Source: Drosophila pseudoobscura (Eukaryota; Arthropoda; Insecta; Diptera; Drosophilidae). Taken from it: DNA of 64,000 nucleotides. The notes under the pieces were generated by a model. That model ran no database searches. It was not told where the DNA came from and worked only from the letters and a program-made list of their open reading frames with translations. Positions 17,400-30,600 of this stretch are shown in pieces. The DNA lies in contig NC_046679.1 in the NCBI RefSeq assembly GCF_009870125.1, positions 17,298,001 to 17,362,000 of the forward strand, in the 5' to 3' direction. Both the position numbers and the translations under genes were made by a program. Every line of letters starts with the position of its first letter. The stretch's first letter is position 1.

Positions 17400-18684
17400 T
17401 CTAAGCTCCAATCTTTCGTTCAAAACGAGACCAGACCTCCGAACATTCTGGCCATGTTGGGTGTGACAGTTCTATGACTAACCTCCTAATAGCCGCTTTC
17501 ATGGTATCTATCTCAACTCAAAATTAAGTGGGTCATCCGATTTGGATGCAAATTCAGCGCAAATTCACTGTGGGGGATCTGCTGTTCCCAATTCGCTTGA
17601 AAGGCCTTGTGGCATAAGGGATTCAGAATTAAATTACATTTGCTTCCCAATTTTCCTGATTTGCGTCGACTTTCGAAGATTCTAAGATTCCTAAAGTTCT
17701 GTTAAAATGATCCACCATACCATCCGAGAGGAGGTGTGGTGTCCGTGCTCAAACTGTGCTCCTGAATTGTACTGCTGCATTTTCCCGCGACTTCTAGTGG
17801 TAGTTCTTTTACCATAGCACAACGGTCGCATAGGCGAATCCAATCAGTGGCAGCCAATACAATAAAATTGTTTCTTCATCTTCTCTATTTTACTATTTAT
17901 ACTCAGATGCCCGCCCTTGTGGTACTCTCTAATGACCTCTTTGATATATACATCCGATTTTGAAGTGCACGCTTTTTCACTAATCATAGTATACCCTCGC
18001 GATAGGACTCTTTTAATATTTCGCGGTCCTCATCATCTTCTTAATCCTTACGGACTTTGTCATCCGCCCATTCCTTTGGGAGAACATTCATTAGTTTAAT
18101 GTCAATTATGTTTTCCTTAATTTCAGTACCTATAAGCAATTTTCATATCCCATATACCTTGCCTTTTTTAAGTCCAGTGTAAAGCCATAACGGACCATGA
18201 AATCCGCTCCGATAATGATGTGGTCTAAGATTTTAGCAACGATGAAATCAGGATCAACATGTATATTTACAATTTTAAGATCCTTTTTAATCATACGCGC
18301 CTTCACCTATAGCTATTCGCAGTCATCTCCCATTCAGCGACTCCACATTTCCTTTAACTATCCATATCTTAATTATAGATAGAAAGGTCAGTACCGAGTC
18401 CATCCAGTTCGGTTATAGTAACTAAGGTTCTTCGAGTTTCGCGTCAACTGGGAAACGGGAATTGTGGAACAGTTCGTAGTATGAGTAAGCATTTGTTTCT
18501 CCGTGTTGACTCGTTTTAGTTTAACTAATTGATATACCCTTGTTCTTGCGATGATTTCCACTCTAATGTCTATCGCGACGTTGCATCGATATATGACCAT
18601 TTTTTTGCACATAAAGTATCTTCCGTTGAATACTCCATGTCTTTGGATTCTTGTCGAGACTCTCCGTAACATTGAACCCTTCAC
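17400..18684 (-). mobile_element. Ty3/gypsy-type LTR retrotransposon relic
   Basis: Minus-strand fragments in the order expected for pol. An aspartic-protease-like block sits near 18280-18170 (motif IIGADFMVRYGFTLDL). An integrase zinc-binding-like block follows near 17880-17800 (DWIRLCDRCAMVK). Then comes an integrase core end near 17760-17690, with SDGMV followed by FNRTL, read in a shifted frame. Reverse transcriptase and RNase H are missing between them. Frameshifts and stops are frequent and no LTRs were found, so the copy is old and non-functional. The open frame 18684-18388 upstream may be the preceding gag-pol region. Confidence 0.6.
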
Positions 18685-21422
18685 CTCCAGGCGATGAACT
18701 TTCCGCAGTTGGTCCCCTCCATATCAACACTCCAGGCAGTGTTGCCTACGCTTTTTTCCCGTCCGATCTGGTTTTTTTTGAAGACCAAATGCGGGAGCTT
18801 TTTTGATGTGGCTACCGGTTACATAACCGCATAACCTACACCACTAGTTTACCAGATAATTTCGAGATTCTAAAACAGGTTGACTTTTTTCCGTCAACAA
18901 AATCTTGTGCGCTAAGAAAAATGAAATTAACCAAATTTTGGATTACCTTAAAGAGAAAATATAAGCGACATCACTGTTTTTACATGTTAGATTGGTTCCT
19001 GAAAAAATTGTGTAAGAGAAAACATTGATCGTATGCAAAAATAGGTGATTGATCTGATAGTTCACAAAATACTAACACATTTCTCTTAATCCTCTTAAAT
19101 TTCCACAAAAAGGGAATCCCCCTAAATTGTTCCTATCTACAATTGCTCTGACCAGTAAATTTACTGGTACGTATTAAAAACGAAGGAGAAACAAATATTT
19201 ACATATTCTTATTATGCTCCTTCTTGTTTTCGTTTGGTTTCTAGCTGCTTGTGAGCTGTATGTGTTTATTAAATCTTTTTTTGATGTCATTTTAAACCGT
19301 GCTAAATGGAATAAAATGGTGTACAAATTTAAAAATTCTTTATTTTCAAACCGTGTTATTTCAAAATCGTGTAAAAACAGAATTAGGTGTATTAGTTTGT
19401 TTTAAATATAGAAGTATGGCTTGCGAAGACTTGGAAAATGCTCTTTTGACTAAGAAGTGCCACATATGTATGTATGTAATTATTAAGCATGATTGGTAGG
19501 AGATTGGATCTTCGAGCCGATCTAATCTTTTGGTCCGAATCGTTCACGTTCTCCCTTCAATGAAAATTTCCCCAATAACTTTTGTACATGGTAACTTCAA
19601 CGTAACAACACATTTGCTACACAGCAACTACATACAACTGTAATTGTCAACAGATGACAAACAGCATGAAACACATGTGAAATTGTTTCAGATAGGAGTA
19701 TGGATATATTCCTTTATTTAATGTTAAAATTATGCTTTCTAAGCTCGTTTAATAAATGTGTATCGATGCATCGATATTATCGGTATTTGTGTGCGATAAG
19801 CCAAGCAGTGCGCGCCATCAAAATCATTCAAATGTGTAATTTCCATCCATCGATCAAGTGGCGCATTAATAATTCAAATCGGTAGTTTTCCATTGGCTAA
19901 ATGCATTTAGGGGGCTTATTTAGCCACTTTGCATTTGAATGTACATTTGAGTGAAAGAAACGAAGTTTGCAATGAATTAATTTGAAATCAAGCGCGGCTT
20001 ATCATGCAAATTTCAGGTGACGTTGCACTTGCTGCTGCGGTGCAGATTGCTCATTGTGTGAATGGGTTAATGAAATTGCTAGAGTTGGAACTAAAATATC
20101 CATCAATTAATATTATTTAGCTCAATCGATTGGTTTGTGTGTCAACTGGCTGACCTTGATATAATTTCACGATGGCCGGCCAATGTTCAAATGTCTTGCG
20201 CAATTTCTAATATCTCTCTGTTTTTATATGCGTACTAAACCCCCTCGAGCCCTCGTCGCCATCGTCGCCATCGTCGCCATCATCGCCATCATCTTCATCT
20301 TCGTCATCATCGCATCTTCTCGTTGCTGTATTCAGATTCACATTCAGATGTGTGTTGATCGATTTGCTTTGAACTTGTTTGGGCTATTGACAAATGTCGT
20401 TAAAATGGACTCTCTGGTCAGCTCCGTGCAGGTTTGTTGTAAGGGAACTCCAGTTACCGTGTTAATTCCATGTATTATTATTTTCAATATATGTGTATGT
20501 AGGAATACTTATCTGCACATGTTTTTGTGAGTAGCCGTTTATTGTTTTTGGCAAGCCTTAAACGGGTTTTTCTCTCGTACCTATGACTTGTGGTTTGTTT
20601 AGGCTGTCTGAGAGGCAGAGGGCTAAAAATTGACTCGTGTCTCTGTTTATTATTCTTGTCCGTCTTGGTATTTCACACTTTCAATTGCATTGCTTCAGCC
20701 AGACCAAAAATTCCACGCTAATGTGAATGCGAGAATGATTTGCAGAATCAGAAAATGCCGCTTGACTTAACCGTTATTTAATAATCACAGTAACAGTGGC
20801 CAGCGGTGGTTGCACAGCCACAACCTCAGCCAGAGTACAGTCGCGATATGCATCGCTGCGCCCGCCTTTGTGGATTGATTGAAGGGCTATTGAGACTTTG
20901 ATCAATCATAGAGATCATAGAGAGTTTCACAACAGCATGGGGTCGCACGAGGCCCCAAGCAACTGCAACTATACTAGCCACAGCTGAGGTCGCAGCTGCC
21001 TTAAAGGCTGATAGGATTCCGCCCGAGCTCTTCCCTTGGCTCGTGTTTTAAGCATTTGGTAATTTTACGCGAACGCTAACCTTGAACTCGGTCTTTTTAG
21101 TATCGTTTTTCTCGAATAAGGCCAATAGTACTAACGAGATTCCAAAGCAGCCATAAAAAGAGCTAGACAGCAACACAAAAACTCTTCAACTTGGCCCAAT
21201 AAACAATGGCCGGCAAGCAACACCCACCAAACACTGGCCATACATGGAATCGGTCCATCTGTGTAGCATCATCAGCATTATGATCAGCACCTGCGCCAAT
21301 GATTGAAATTAAAATTAAAGTCAATGTCTCTGGGCCGAAGGTTGCACAATTAAGTACGGGTGTGTTGAAAAAGTCCAAAATTACACGGAGATGCGCACAA
21401 AAAGTCATTGTACCTTCAATAG
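18685..21422. other. Intergenic AT-rich spacer
   Basis: No supportable gene. A GCCATC/GTC-type trinucleotide run lies at about 20250-20310. Poly-T/poly-A runs and a TCGAT-rich patch at 19763-19785 are the only structured sequence I see. Confidence 0.4.
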
Positions 21423-21722
21423 AGCTGGGGGTGGCGACCGGAAGAGGCCGAAGCTGTTCATTTCGCTCTGATTGATGGACATCATAATGACATTAAGGAT
21501 GCCACAGTTCCTTCAATTTACATACAGAATGAACGATGGGAAAACCTACTAGATTACCGCATTCGGAAATATGCGGAAATTCCTGTTGCTTCACTCGGAA
21601 GTTGTAGCTTTAGTCATTCAGCCACTAGAGAAGCCCTTGAGAAGATTGTATTCAAATTTCCGCCTAATATGGGTGACGCGTGTATCGCATCTCTTCGATG
21701 GGATCACCAAAGGGCTACGTAA
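21423..21722 (+). other. Open 99-codon exon-like stretch without a start codon
   Basis: Follows TTCAATAG (a possible acceptor) and stays open to TAA at 21720. The frame reads, for example, RWENLLDYRIRKYAEIPVA and MGDACIASLRWDHQ, with normal amino acid composition. A possible donor GTAAAA begins at 21719. It could be an internal exon of an unknown gene or a relic. No family recognised, and no partner exons were found. Confidence 0.3.
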
Positions 21723-24124
21723 AACCTCATGAATATTCAGCGGATCTCACGCTGATGTTTGCTCAGTTCGTACGTAATTAGATAGATGTACGAGTATAGG
21801 GGTTTCGCCAGAACTTGTCGGAAAGAACTCTATAAAGGCATTGTACCACGCAATGAACTTTGAGAGTACACAAGCAGCTGTTTGTCTTGCTCAGAAACGA
21901 AAACTGCAAGCAATTGTCGGTAAATGGTGATATTTTTAGCAGGCAAATTTAAAATAAAATAGTATACTGGCTACTGATCAGCTGATCACTCGGTCAAGCA
22001 GTGCAAGTCACGCCGTTGAGGGTATCTAAATAATGGCCTCCTCTCTCCTTCGATCCTGCCATTCGAATTTCTCTACCCATTAAACGATCGAGTATACGCT
22101 GGAGATCTATCCCCTGGGGAAGGCCGCCTCTTGGCAGCAGCATTGTTTGTTTCACAAGTTCACGGCGCGTTTTGGCCGTTTATTGATCAGGCAGATGCCA
22201 CAAAGCAAACAGAGGAATCGGCGGCTAGTGACAGCAGTCGGACACGGGGCAGTCGCTCTTCATTATAAATATGTAAAAGCCAAAAAACAAACTGGTTTCA
22301 TCGTGGGGTTCGTCTTCTCTTTTCGAAATACATGCTCGTACATATTCAAACAAATGCTGAGCATCGATGTCGCGTTTGATTTGTGTTTGTCGCTGACCCA
22401 GGGGCGTCCTACTTGTATTCTCTTTTTGGTTTCGTCTTGGTTTTCACATTTTTTGCACACTTTTCCGAACTGCGAAGCTCGCGATCTCAGTAATTATATG
22501 CACGGCAGGGCTGGTCAGGGGTTAATTAACGGCTTTTCAGGTGCTCTTTGAACGGTGCTATCACCATTACAACAGCAAAGAGCACAAGGCATCAAGTCAA
22601 ATACAAGTAAAACCATTATAGTCGAAATTCCAGCTAACTGATAATCGATACTTATGTTGATTAGTTGCTAATAGAAAATTATCCAACCTGAGATCAAAAG
22701 GACTAAAATTATACGACAGCCAGCCAACCTTACAATTGGAAATTTCATTCTGGTTGAACATTTAATCGACTGCGACGACCTTTGGTATAAAACAAAACTG
22801 GCTTAAACTTTAAAACTAAGTAAAGCTGAAAGTATCCGAAGTTTGATCTGAACTTTTGAAATATTATTAGTGTGGTGGTGGATATTCCACCCAGAAGGAA
22901 GCGTTTTGGACCCCATAAAGAACATAGTAATTCGATATAGCCATTTCTGTCTGTCTGTCCCGATTAGCCCCTAGATCTAGAAGAGAGATATAGAGCATTC
23001 AAACGTTGTATCTTAACACCACCGCCACCTTAAAGGACGAATATCTGTGGCATCCACATCCATCCATTTTGAGGGGGTGGCACAGGGCGTGGAAATATTT
23101 GGAAAAAAACTCGTTGCTGTAGCTCCTATAGTTTCTAAGAACTAGGCGTCAAACAAGACGGACAGACATGGCTCTATTGACTCGGCTATTGATGCTGATG
23201 AAAAATGTATATAATTTGAGGGCATTGTGGCTTCGAGCGTATCCCGAGTTAGATTACCTATTGAATAAAAACAGACCAAAAAAAATAAGCCTTCTGTTGT
23301 GACAATTATGCTGGCAGTTTAATAATAGTTTTGGAATATTTCGATAAAATTCGATAAATATGCCCATCGATTAAAAATTAATATAAAAATAGTTTAATGT
23401 CACTAGACGCTGTGTATAAATTCAAATAGTAATTCTAGATATTCATTAAAAAAAGCTGCATAGCCCTCCCAATTCGCGGAACGGAAAATGATATTAGTAG
23501 AACAACCGGGTTGGCTGTGAATCATATCGGATCGGAAACGCTCATTACTCTCTGTTTCATACATCTTCACGAAAACAGCACGCTTGTGGGCTCCACGAGT
23601 AACGGGTATGACAGCAGAGAGCAAAAATCCCCGCAGAGACTGTGGTATTTTAGTTAATTATCGCTGCACTTCGGTGTGGGTGCAAAGCACAGCCGAAGCT
23701 CAGAAAACGATGTTCCAAAGGGCTACCAAGCTCTCCGTCTCCATGGCCCGCTCTCAGCCGCAGTCGGCAGAGCGCCAGGTCAACGCCGCTGCCAAGCATC
23801 CTTGCAGATCCAAAGTCGGCAGAGCGAGAGCGACTCGCAAACAATACATACATACACTGATCAAAGCACACACACATACATATGCATGAGGGCTTACAAC
23901 CTGTTGCTGCCTCTGCTGTCGCTGTTGCTGTCGCTGCTGCTGTCGCTGCTGCTGCCGCTGCTGCTGCCGCTGCTGTTGCTGAGCTGCGCTCAGAATTTTG
24001 TCGAAAGCTTTCGTCTCAGCTTCGACTTTAGCTTCAACCTCGGCTGCCGCGCACGCTCACGATCAGGCCGCTGCTCCCGCTCACCGAAAATGCGCCACGC
24101 CACCAACAGCGCTCCTATGACTCG
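21723..24124. other. Spacer with a repeat copy, up to the elongase promoter
   Basis: Holds the repeat copy listed at 22865-23220. A CTGCTGTCG/CTGCCG microsatellite (about 23905-23985) lies close upstream of the elongase 5' end. No gene seen. Confidence 0.4.
22865..23220. repeat. Dispersed repeat family A, two head-to-head fragments
   Basis: The left part is in plus orientation (AAGCGTTTTGGACCCCATAAAG, then CTGTCTGTCTGTC). The right part is inverted (GACGGACAGACATGGCTC, then CGGCTATTGATGCTGATG). The arms could pair imperfectly in a transcript. Confidence 0.6.
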
Positions 24125-24132
24125 TATAAAAG
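24125..24132 (+). promoter_or_regulatory. TATA-like box upstream of the elongase
   Basis: TATAAAAG about 560 bp upstream of the exon 1 donor. A start site near 24155 would give a 5' UTR of roughly 530 nt containing a CAG-rich tract (about 24240-24345). A second TATA-like sequence (GATATAAAG) lies near 24451. Neither can be proven by sequence alone. Confidence 0.4.
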
Positions 24133-24690
24133 CAAAGCGGCAGCGTGAAATTAAACTTATTTTGATTTTTGATTTGAATGTGAATACGTCCGCTCGCCCA
24201 GTCGCAGTCCAGTCAAGTCTAGCCGTAGCTTTGTGGTCAGCAGCATCACCAGCAGTACCAACGGCGTCACCATCACCAACAGCAGCAGCGACAGCGACAG
24301 CAGCAGCAGCACCAGCAGCGACAGCATCAGCAGCATCAGCCATCCAGCAATCTAGCCAGTCGCAGCTTCTCCGATTGTGATGTAGTAACAACCAAAATCG
24401 AATAAACATGATACGAAAGTGTGTGTGTGTCTGACGCGCGTGAAAGCCCCGATATAAAGAGGAGTCCAGTAATCAAAATCAAGGATAATCGAATCGAATC
24501 AAATCGAATCAAAACGAAGCGAAACGTAACAAACGAGAGTGCGGCGAACGAGCAGTGAAAAGTTGAATGCCAAAGCAAAGTAATCTTTGTAAATCAGCAA
24601 AGTGAATATCTTTAAATCCAATACGTCTTGCTGTATTAATTGAAAGGAGGCCGATCTCTAGTGCCTTAAACCAGCGTTTCACACAGGAAA

Positions 24691-27600
24691 ATGGTAAGTT
24701 TCGCTATTGGGAATCTCCTCTGAATTCCTGTTGCATTTACCCGACTTAATGGAGAAAAATATAGTATCAGCTGGGACTCCACCCTGCAATTTTGGTTCTG
24801 ACAAAGTAGCATGCAAGCGCGGCTGGGCTTTACGTCCAATCTCACAAATGACCCTTTGCCAGTCGCACGATTCGCATATGTTATTTATCTTGAATACGGT
24901 AGGGTGTTATTAAGTGAGCAGGGGAGAAAATATTCCCCGCCGTGCATTACAACATCCGCAATATTTCCTTAAATATCATATTGTGCGAGTATCTACAGTT
25001 AATTGAGCAAATTGAATAACTCTGGGCATGAACAAAGAGAGACTTCCATGAGATGAGAGTCATTATTCATTGAGAAAACCTTCCGTAAAGTGTCACGCTC
25101 ACTCTTTCTCCCTCCACTCCACTCCGATCCAATCCGATCTCTTCTGATTCTCTTGTCTGTTTCTTTGGAAATGGAAAAACACCAAGTTCGGGCCCGAGCA
25201 ACTGGTTTTCACTTTCAAGTACAAATTTTCGGGCAAGGTCTTTCAATGTCTTTCTCAAATGCATTTTTGCCGAGCGCAGACCTTTCAATGCTTTCGCTTT
25301 CCCCCACTCTCGGAATATTTTCTGTTTTGCTAGAGCCATTCGCACTTGAGATTCGAGAAAAGTGCACACAGAAATTGCAAGTGGTGCACTTTGCTGTGGC
25401 TTGTCTGCGGTGGCACCAGCACCAGCACCAGCACCAGTCTTGGCCAAGTGAAGTGAAGTGAAGGCTGACTCGTTGGAGGCTAACTCTGGGTTAGGCCCAG
25501 AGCCAGCTGGCTTGACCACATTCACACGGAAGTGCCGTGGAGCGCTGACCTTGAATCTCAACTGGGATAACAGGATAAGTAAGGCGCTCCGCTCCGATCC
25601 GATCGAGCGATGGGCGATGGCAAGTGAAATGATACGGCCTCATGGCCAGGCCAGGCAGCAGGGCGGGCTGGCAATCGAATGCTCTCCGCTTTGCCCATCT
25701 TCGTTGTTATCCTCAGGTCGTTTTATTTTTTCTGCTCATCATTCAGACTGCTTCTGCTGCTGATGGATGTAGAAATCCAGTGATTGTCATATTCATTCAT
25801 CGGCTTGGCTTCCCTGCAAATTGGAAAAAAAATGTATTCGGTTTGGCAATCTGGCAATCGCAGCTGCCGCTGGCTAATGATCCAAGCTCCGGCTGTGGGC
25901 ATTGCACCATTTTACAAAAAACAGCCCCAACATATCGAAACTTATTCAAATCTCCCAGTTGTTTTCTTCTCCTTTTGCCCGCTTACACAATGATTATTAC
26001 ACCTCGCGTTTTTTCAGCTTTTGCCGCACTTTCGGTGGGTCGCATATTTGACACTGAAAAGTGCCAAGAGGCTTGCGGCGAATTTTACTAGCCGCCGCAC
26101 AGCCGCCAAACTGCGCAGCAATCACAGTCATCACAGCAGAAATGTGCCTTAATCAGTCGATTTGCTTGCGGGCACTGTACAGCAGACAGCCACATTAGAG
26201 AGACAGTTAGTGAGTCCCCGCTCCCGCTCCCGTCCCTGCTTCGCGCCCCGCCACCGCCACTTGCACTGGCACTCAGCTGTTTTCCCACCTGTGTGGGAGT
26301 GTTTGCACGAGAGAGCGGCGAGCGATAGCTCGGCTATCTCGGTGAGTCTCGGTGTGTGTGCGTGAGATAAGTTCGGCCGCATGTGACTGCGATCGGTTCG
26401 GCCTGCTCCACTCTGGTGCGTTCCACTTCGGTTTTCCTGGCACAACGCGGCGTATGCGCGATATACGAGAGCGGGAACTGCCTGCCAGTCGATGCATTTT
26501 TGCAACTGCCTCGCCATCGAGCCATTTGGGCAAAGGTTTATTGTCAATACTAACATTGAAACACGGCATGCGTGGCGCTCCACCGCGGTTTACCTGGCGT
26601 GTGCGTATGCGTGTGTGTTTGCGTGAGTGTTTGTGCCTATCCCCCTTCGTTCTGCTGATAACGGAGAGCGCGAACAGAGAAATAGAGAATCGACATTAAG
26701 CGATGACGATGTTATGGGACTCTTATCGGCTGGTAATTGATGTAAGTGTCATTGCAATTAAATTCATTGATTCACTGCCTGTTTGCGATTAAAACAGTAC
26801 AGATCACCGTACAGGGTGTTAAGCGATCATAAAAAAGACCTGCTCCTGAGCCCATTCTAACACTTTACTGCCTTCTGAGAGGTTTAAAACGCTGCTAAAA
26901 AGCCATATACATTTCATTTTAACATATTAAAGATCAGATTTGATTTGCGTTTTGCTCGTTTGTGTGTGATTTCGTTGATTTAAATCGGTCCGATTTAGTC
27001 AATTGTTTTGTGCATTTTAAGTTGCTTTCGAGTCTAGGGCAGAGTAAATTGTGTGTCATGTCGTATGCGTAATATCGTGAACTGTGGCCAAAGCGAATTT
27101 GCATTAAGAGGGATTCAGGGTTCATGTTTCAGGGGGGGCTTTGCACGATTAATGAAATGTACTCTTTCAGAGCGTATTTCTTTTTTGCTTCATTTTATTA
27201 ATTTGCATTGAAACCAATGAATTTTTACTTTTAATAGTAAGCGAATCCGCAAAGATTTTAACATATTTATGTATCAACTGACAGCTGAATAAATATTTAT
27301 GTAAATATAAAACCATAGTGGTTGAAACTTGCGCCAAAATGTCCGCTTGGCCATTTTGTAATATTTAATATTTTAAACTATTTTTTGTATGTCTGTTCGT
27401 TCCTGCATGTCCCCATGCAAATCCCCCTACATTTTTAGCCCCTTGGCGGTTGAATATTTCACAATTCCATTTTTGCGGAGACAAAGCATTTGGAATGGAA
27501 ATATTATGCGACCTGGTCTTGACCTATCCGTCTCCATCTGAAAACGGCTGCAACCTTCGATGATCTTCATCTGAAGAAAAGTGTATCAAGTTCTCGTGAA

Positions 27601-30600
27601 TGGGGAGAGAGAAGGAGAAATTCCGAAAACTTTTCGAGCACCCGTTCGATACAAGGCGAAATTTCAGATATGTGGTTAGACTGAACCTGATAATTAGTAT
27701 GTGAGGAGGGCACCCGTACGCAAACTGATTGAGCTAAAAAGTCATTGCCTGCTTAATTACATCGTTAGTGATTTATAAGGCTCCGAGTGCTCCGGCCTCT
27801 GGGGAGTGCGCGGTGTCTAGGGGGAGAGGTGGGCCGAAACTCAATGGGCGACATCGGAATGGCGTATTAAATAGCTGGTTTTAGAGCCATTTGATAACTC
27901 ACTGGAACTGGAAATATATGTATATAATCATATATCTCTGAAGATATCTGTATTGCTATAGAGAGAAGGATGCAACGTGGGATGACTCAGCTAAAGGTCT
28001 CCAAATGGCATCCAGCATTATGAGCATTTGGAGTATTTGCAGCTGTGCACTTGACTACGGATCGAGTTTTAGCGGCGGCAGCAGCAGCAACAATATTTCA
28101 TCAACTTGCAACTTGAAACGGGGCTGAAACTTAGTGAGCGGAGCAGAATCGCCTCGAAAAGCAACGGCAACAAAAATGGCTGCACATGGTATGTGGACGG
28201 GCTTCCTTCGCGCAGCATGGCAGCGCTGGTGGCAACAACAACAAATGTCTTGCACCAATTACTTGGCCTAGGATTTTAGGCCAGCGCCAAGCGGCCGACT
28301 CCAACGCTGCTCGATTGCTAAATTAACGCGATTTAGTTGCTTTGAAAAGTCGCTAGAGTTAAGTCTTTTCAGCCACAAATGGACCCACATACATACATAT
28401 ATTGTTGGTGTTGTTGGTGCACCAAGTGCAACAAGTGTTTCGTTGTGGTTGTTGCTTCGCTCAACGTATGACGAAATGGCGCGTTTTAAATCGCGTGCAA
28501 GTCGCTCGCTTGAAAGTGAACGCTTGTTGCATTTTCAACTTGACCCACAAGAGGCGCAACAAAAATGCGGCACGACACCGATCATCGCGTGAAGAGGGAG
28601 TCTTGCTTGTATTTAATATACTCGAATATTTTCGGTTTTCTCTTACCAAAGATTTGTTTACACATTTAACAAATTGCACAAAGCCGCAGCTGCAGCAGCA
28701 GCAGCAACGCCAGTAGAAGCCGCAGCAGCCGATGCTCTCGCTGGCTGTCTGCTGGTGGTGTTGCATCATCGTATCGTATCGTATCGTCTTATTAGACAAG
28801 ATGCCGCTTGGGTAAAAGTCGCAGGCTGAACCTGAATGTTGGCTCCAAAAGCCAGTTGCACACCCCACACCCCACTCCCCACTCCGCTGTCCGTCTGCAA
28901 CGCTCAACTTGACCTATAAATTGATTTTAATGTTGCGCAGGCTCGTGCACACCCGGTATAAAATACGTATACGCATACTCTTGCAGAAATGCCTCTACAC
29001 ACACACATGCGTATGTATTTGATTTGATTTTTCTTTGGCCCGTCTATTCGGGGCAATTTTTTTGTATTAATGATCGAAAATCATTAAGTGCGACACGAGC
29101 ATCGATCGGAGTCCGATGGGTCCAAACCAGTTTGGCCCTTTACATTTGGCTTTTATCTCTGCTTCTTCTCGGTTGGTGGTGGCAGCGCCGACCGACTGTT
29201 GTTGGGAAAGTAAAAGTGTTGAGCCGGACAATTATGCGGCTCTACAAACGGGAAATCATAATTTTGTACTTACGAGTATTTCATTTTTGTGGCCTGTGCA
29301 AATTGCTTAGTGCCGCCCCAGAGATGGGACTTATATAAAAGTTATTAAAATAAATCAAATTAAAAATCATCCGAGCGAAGGTATTTAGACAGCACTGACG
29401 CTGTCACCTCTCCCCCCAACCACGAGTGTCTTGTTCCAGCTCAATTGCAAAAAAAATCCAAAACACAATCGAAAAACAAAATCACAGTCAGTAAACCAAG
29501 CCAGTCGCAGCCACAAGCCAATAGCCGGTTGGCCTTGACAAGAAATATATACTGAAATCTTCAGATTTGAACTGATGATTTCTGTTACTACATCGCAGCC
29601 TCAACAGCTCCAACACCTATATCATCTGCTCTCTGCCAGCTCCCCCATTCTCTCTACGAGATGTCTCTTCTCTGATTCGCTGTATCTTCCCTACCAATTA
29701 TGCATTTGAAACCCAGACCAGACACCAGACACTGTCCCGGAGAGCACTCGGAACAGGGGAGGCTTGGAGCTTGGACCTGATGGAGGAGATGGACGCCTGG
29801 CTTAATTAATTGCCAGTCTGTTGTAAAGTGTTAATAGCACTTTTGTTTTGTTGCTCGATTGTGTTGGGACTCTTGCCGCTCTTCGTTGATAATTTAATTG
29901 CCCTTGTTGACGCAGGCTCCGGCACCAGCGAATGCAAATCTTGCCAAATACGAGTAGTATTTGTAGTTTGTAGTCTGGCTACTGGTTTGTATTGGTTTTT
30001 GGGTCAAATTGTACAAAACCCAAAATTTGAATGATACAAATGCAGTCGCCTTTGATTCGGATTTTGCAAGCATTTTATGTTCGGGATGAGCAGTCTTTTT
30101 CAATGTGAATGAATCCATAAACATCCAAAGAAAAAGAGCGGCGAAAGACGTTGGCATTGAAAACGGAATAATCGTATTAATTAGTTAAATCAACAAAACC
30201 TGGGCGGGAGCTTGGGCCATAAAAGCCGTGAAGATCAGCGAGGTTTCTTGGAAAAGATACACCACTACCACCACTCCCCTTTCCGCCCCGACTCTGATGT
30301 CTTCTTCTGAACCTGCTGGCCAGTGTGCTGTGCGATTAGTGGCAGAGTGGCAGCCACTTATTACACAGTCACTGGCCACACATTAGCAGAACAATTTGTC
30401 GCAGCGACCAAAGACTAAAGACCAAAGACTAAAGACAATCATTGTCGGGTCGTCCATCGTTCCCAGACGGAGCGGAGTAGGTGGCTTAGTCATTGACTGC
30501 TTCGGGCGGGGCCTGAGCATTGTGGGTCAGGCCCTGCTAAGGAGACGCTGGCGATGGCGATGGCGACACCGGGCAATGATGATGGATATGAATGGTGAAT

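Noticed and set aside
23676-24409. Large Leu- and Ala-rich frames on both strands upstream of the elongase
   Set aside because: Produced by CTG/CAG microsatellites in the promoter and 5' UTR.
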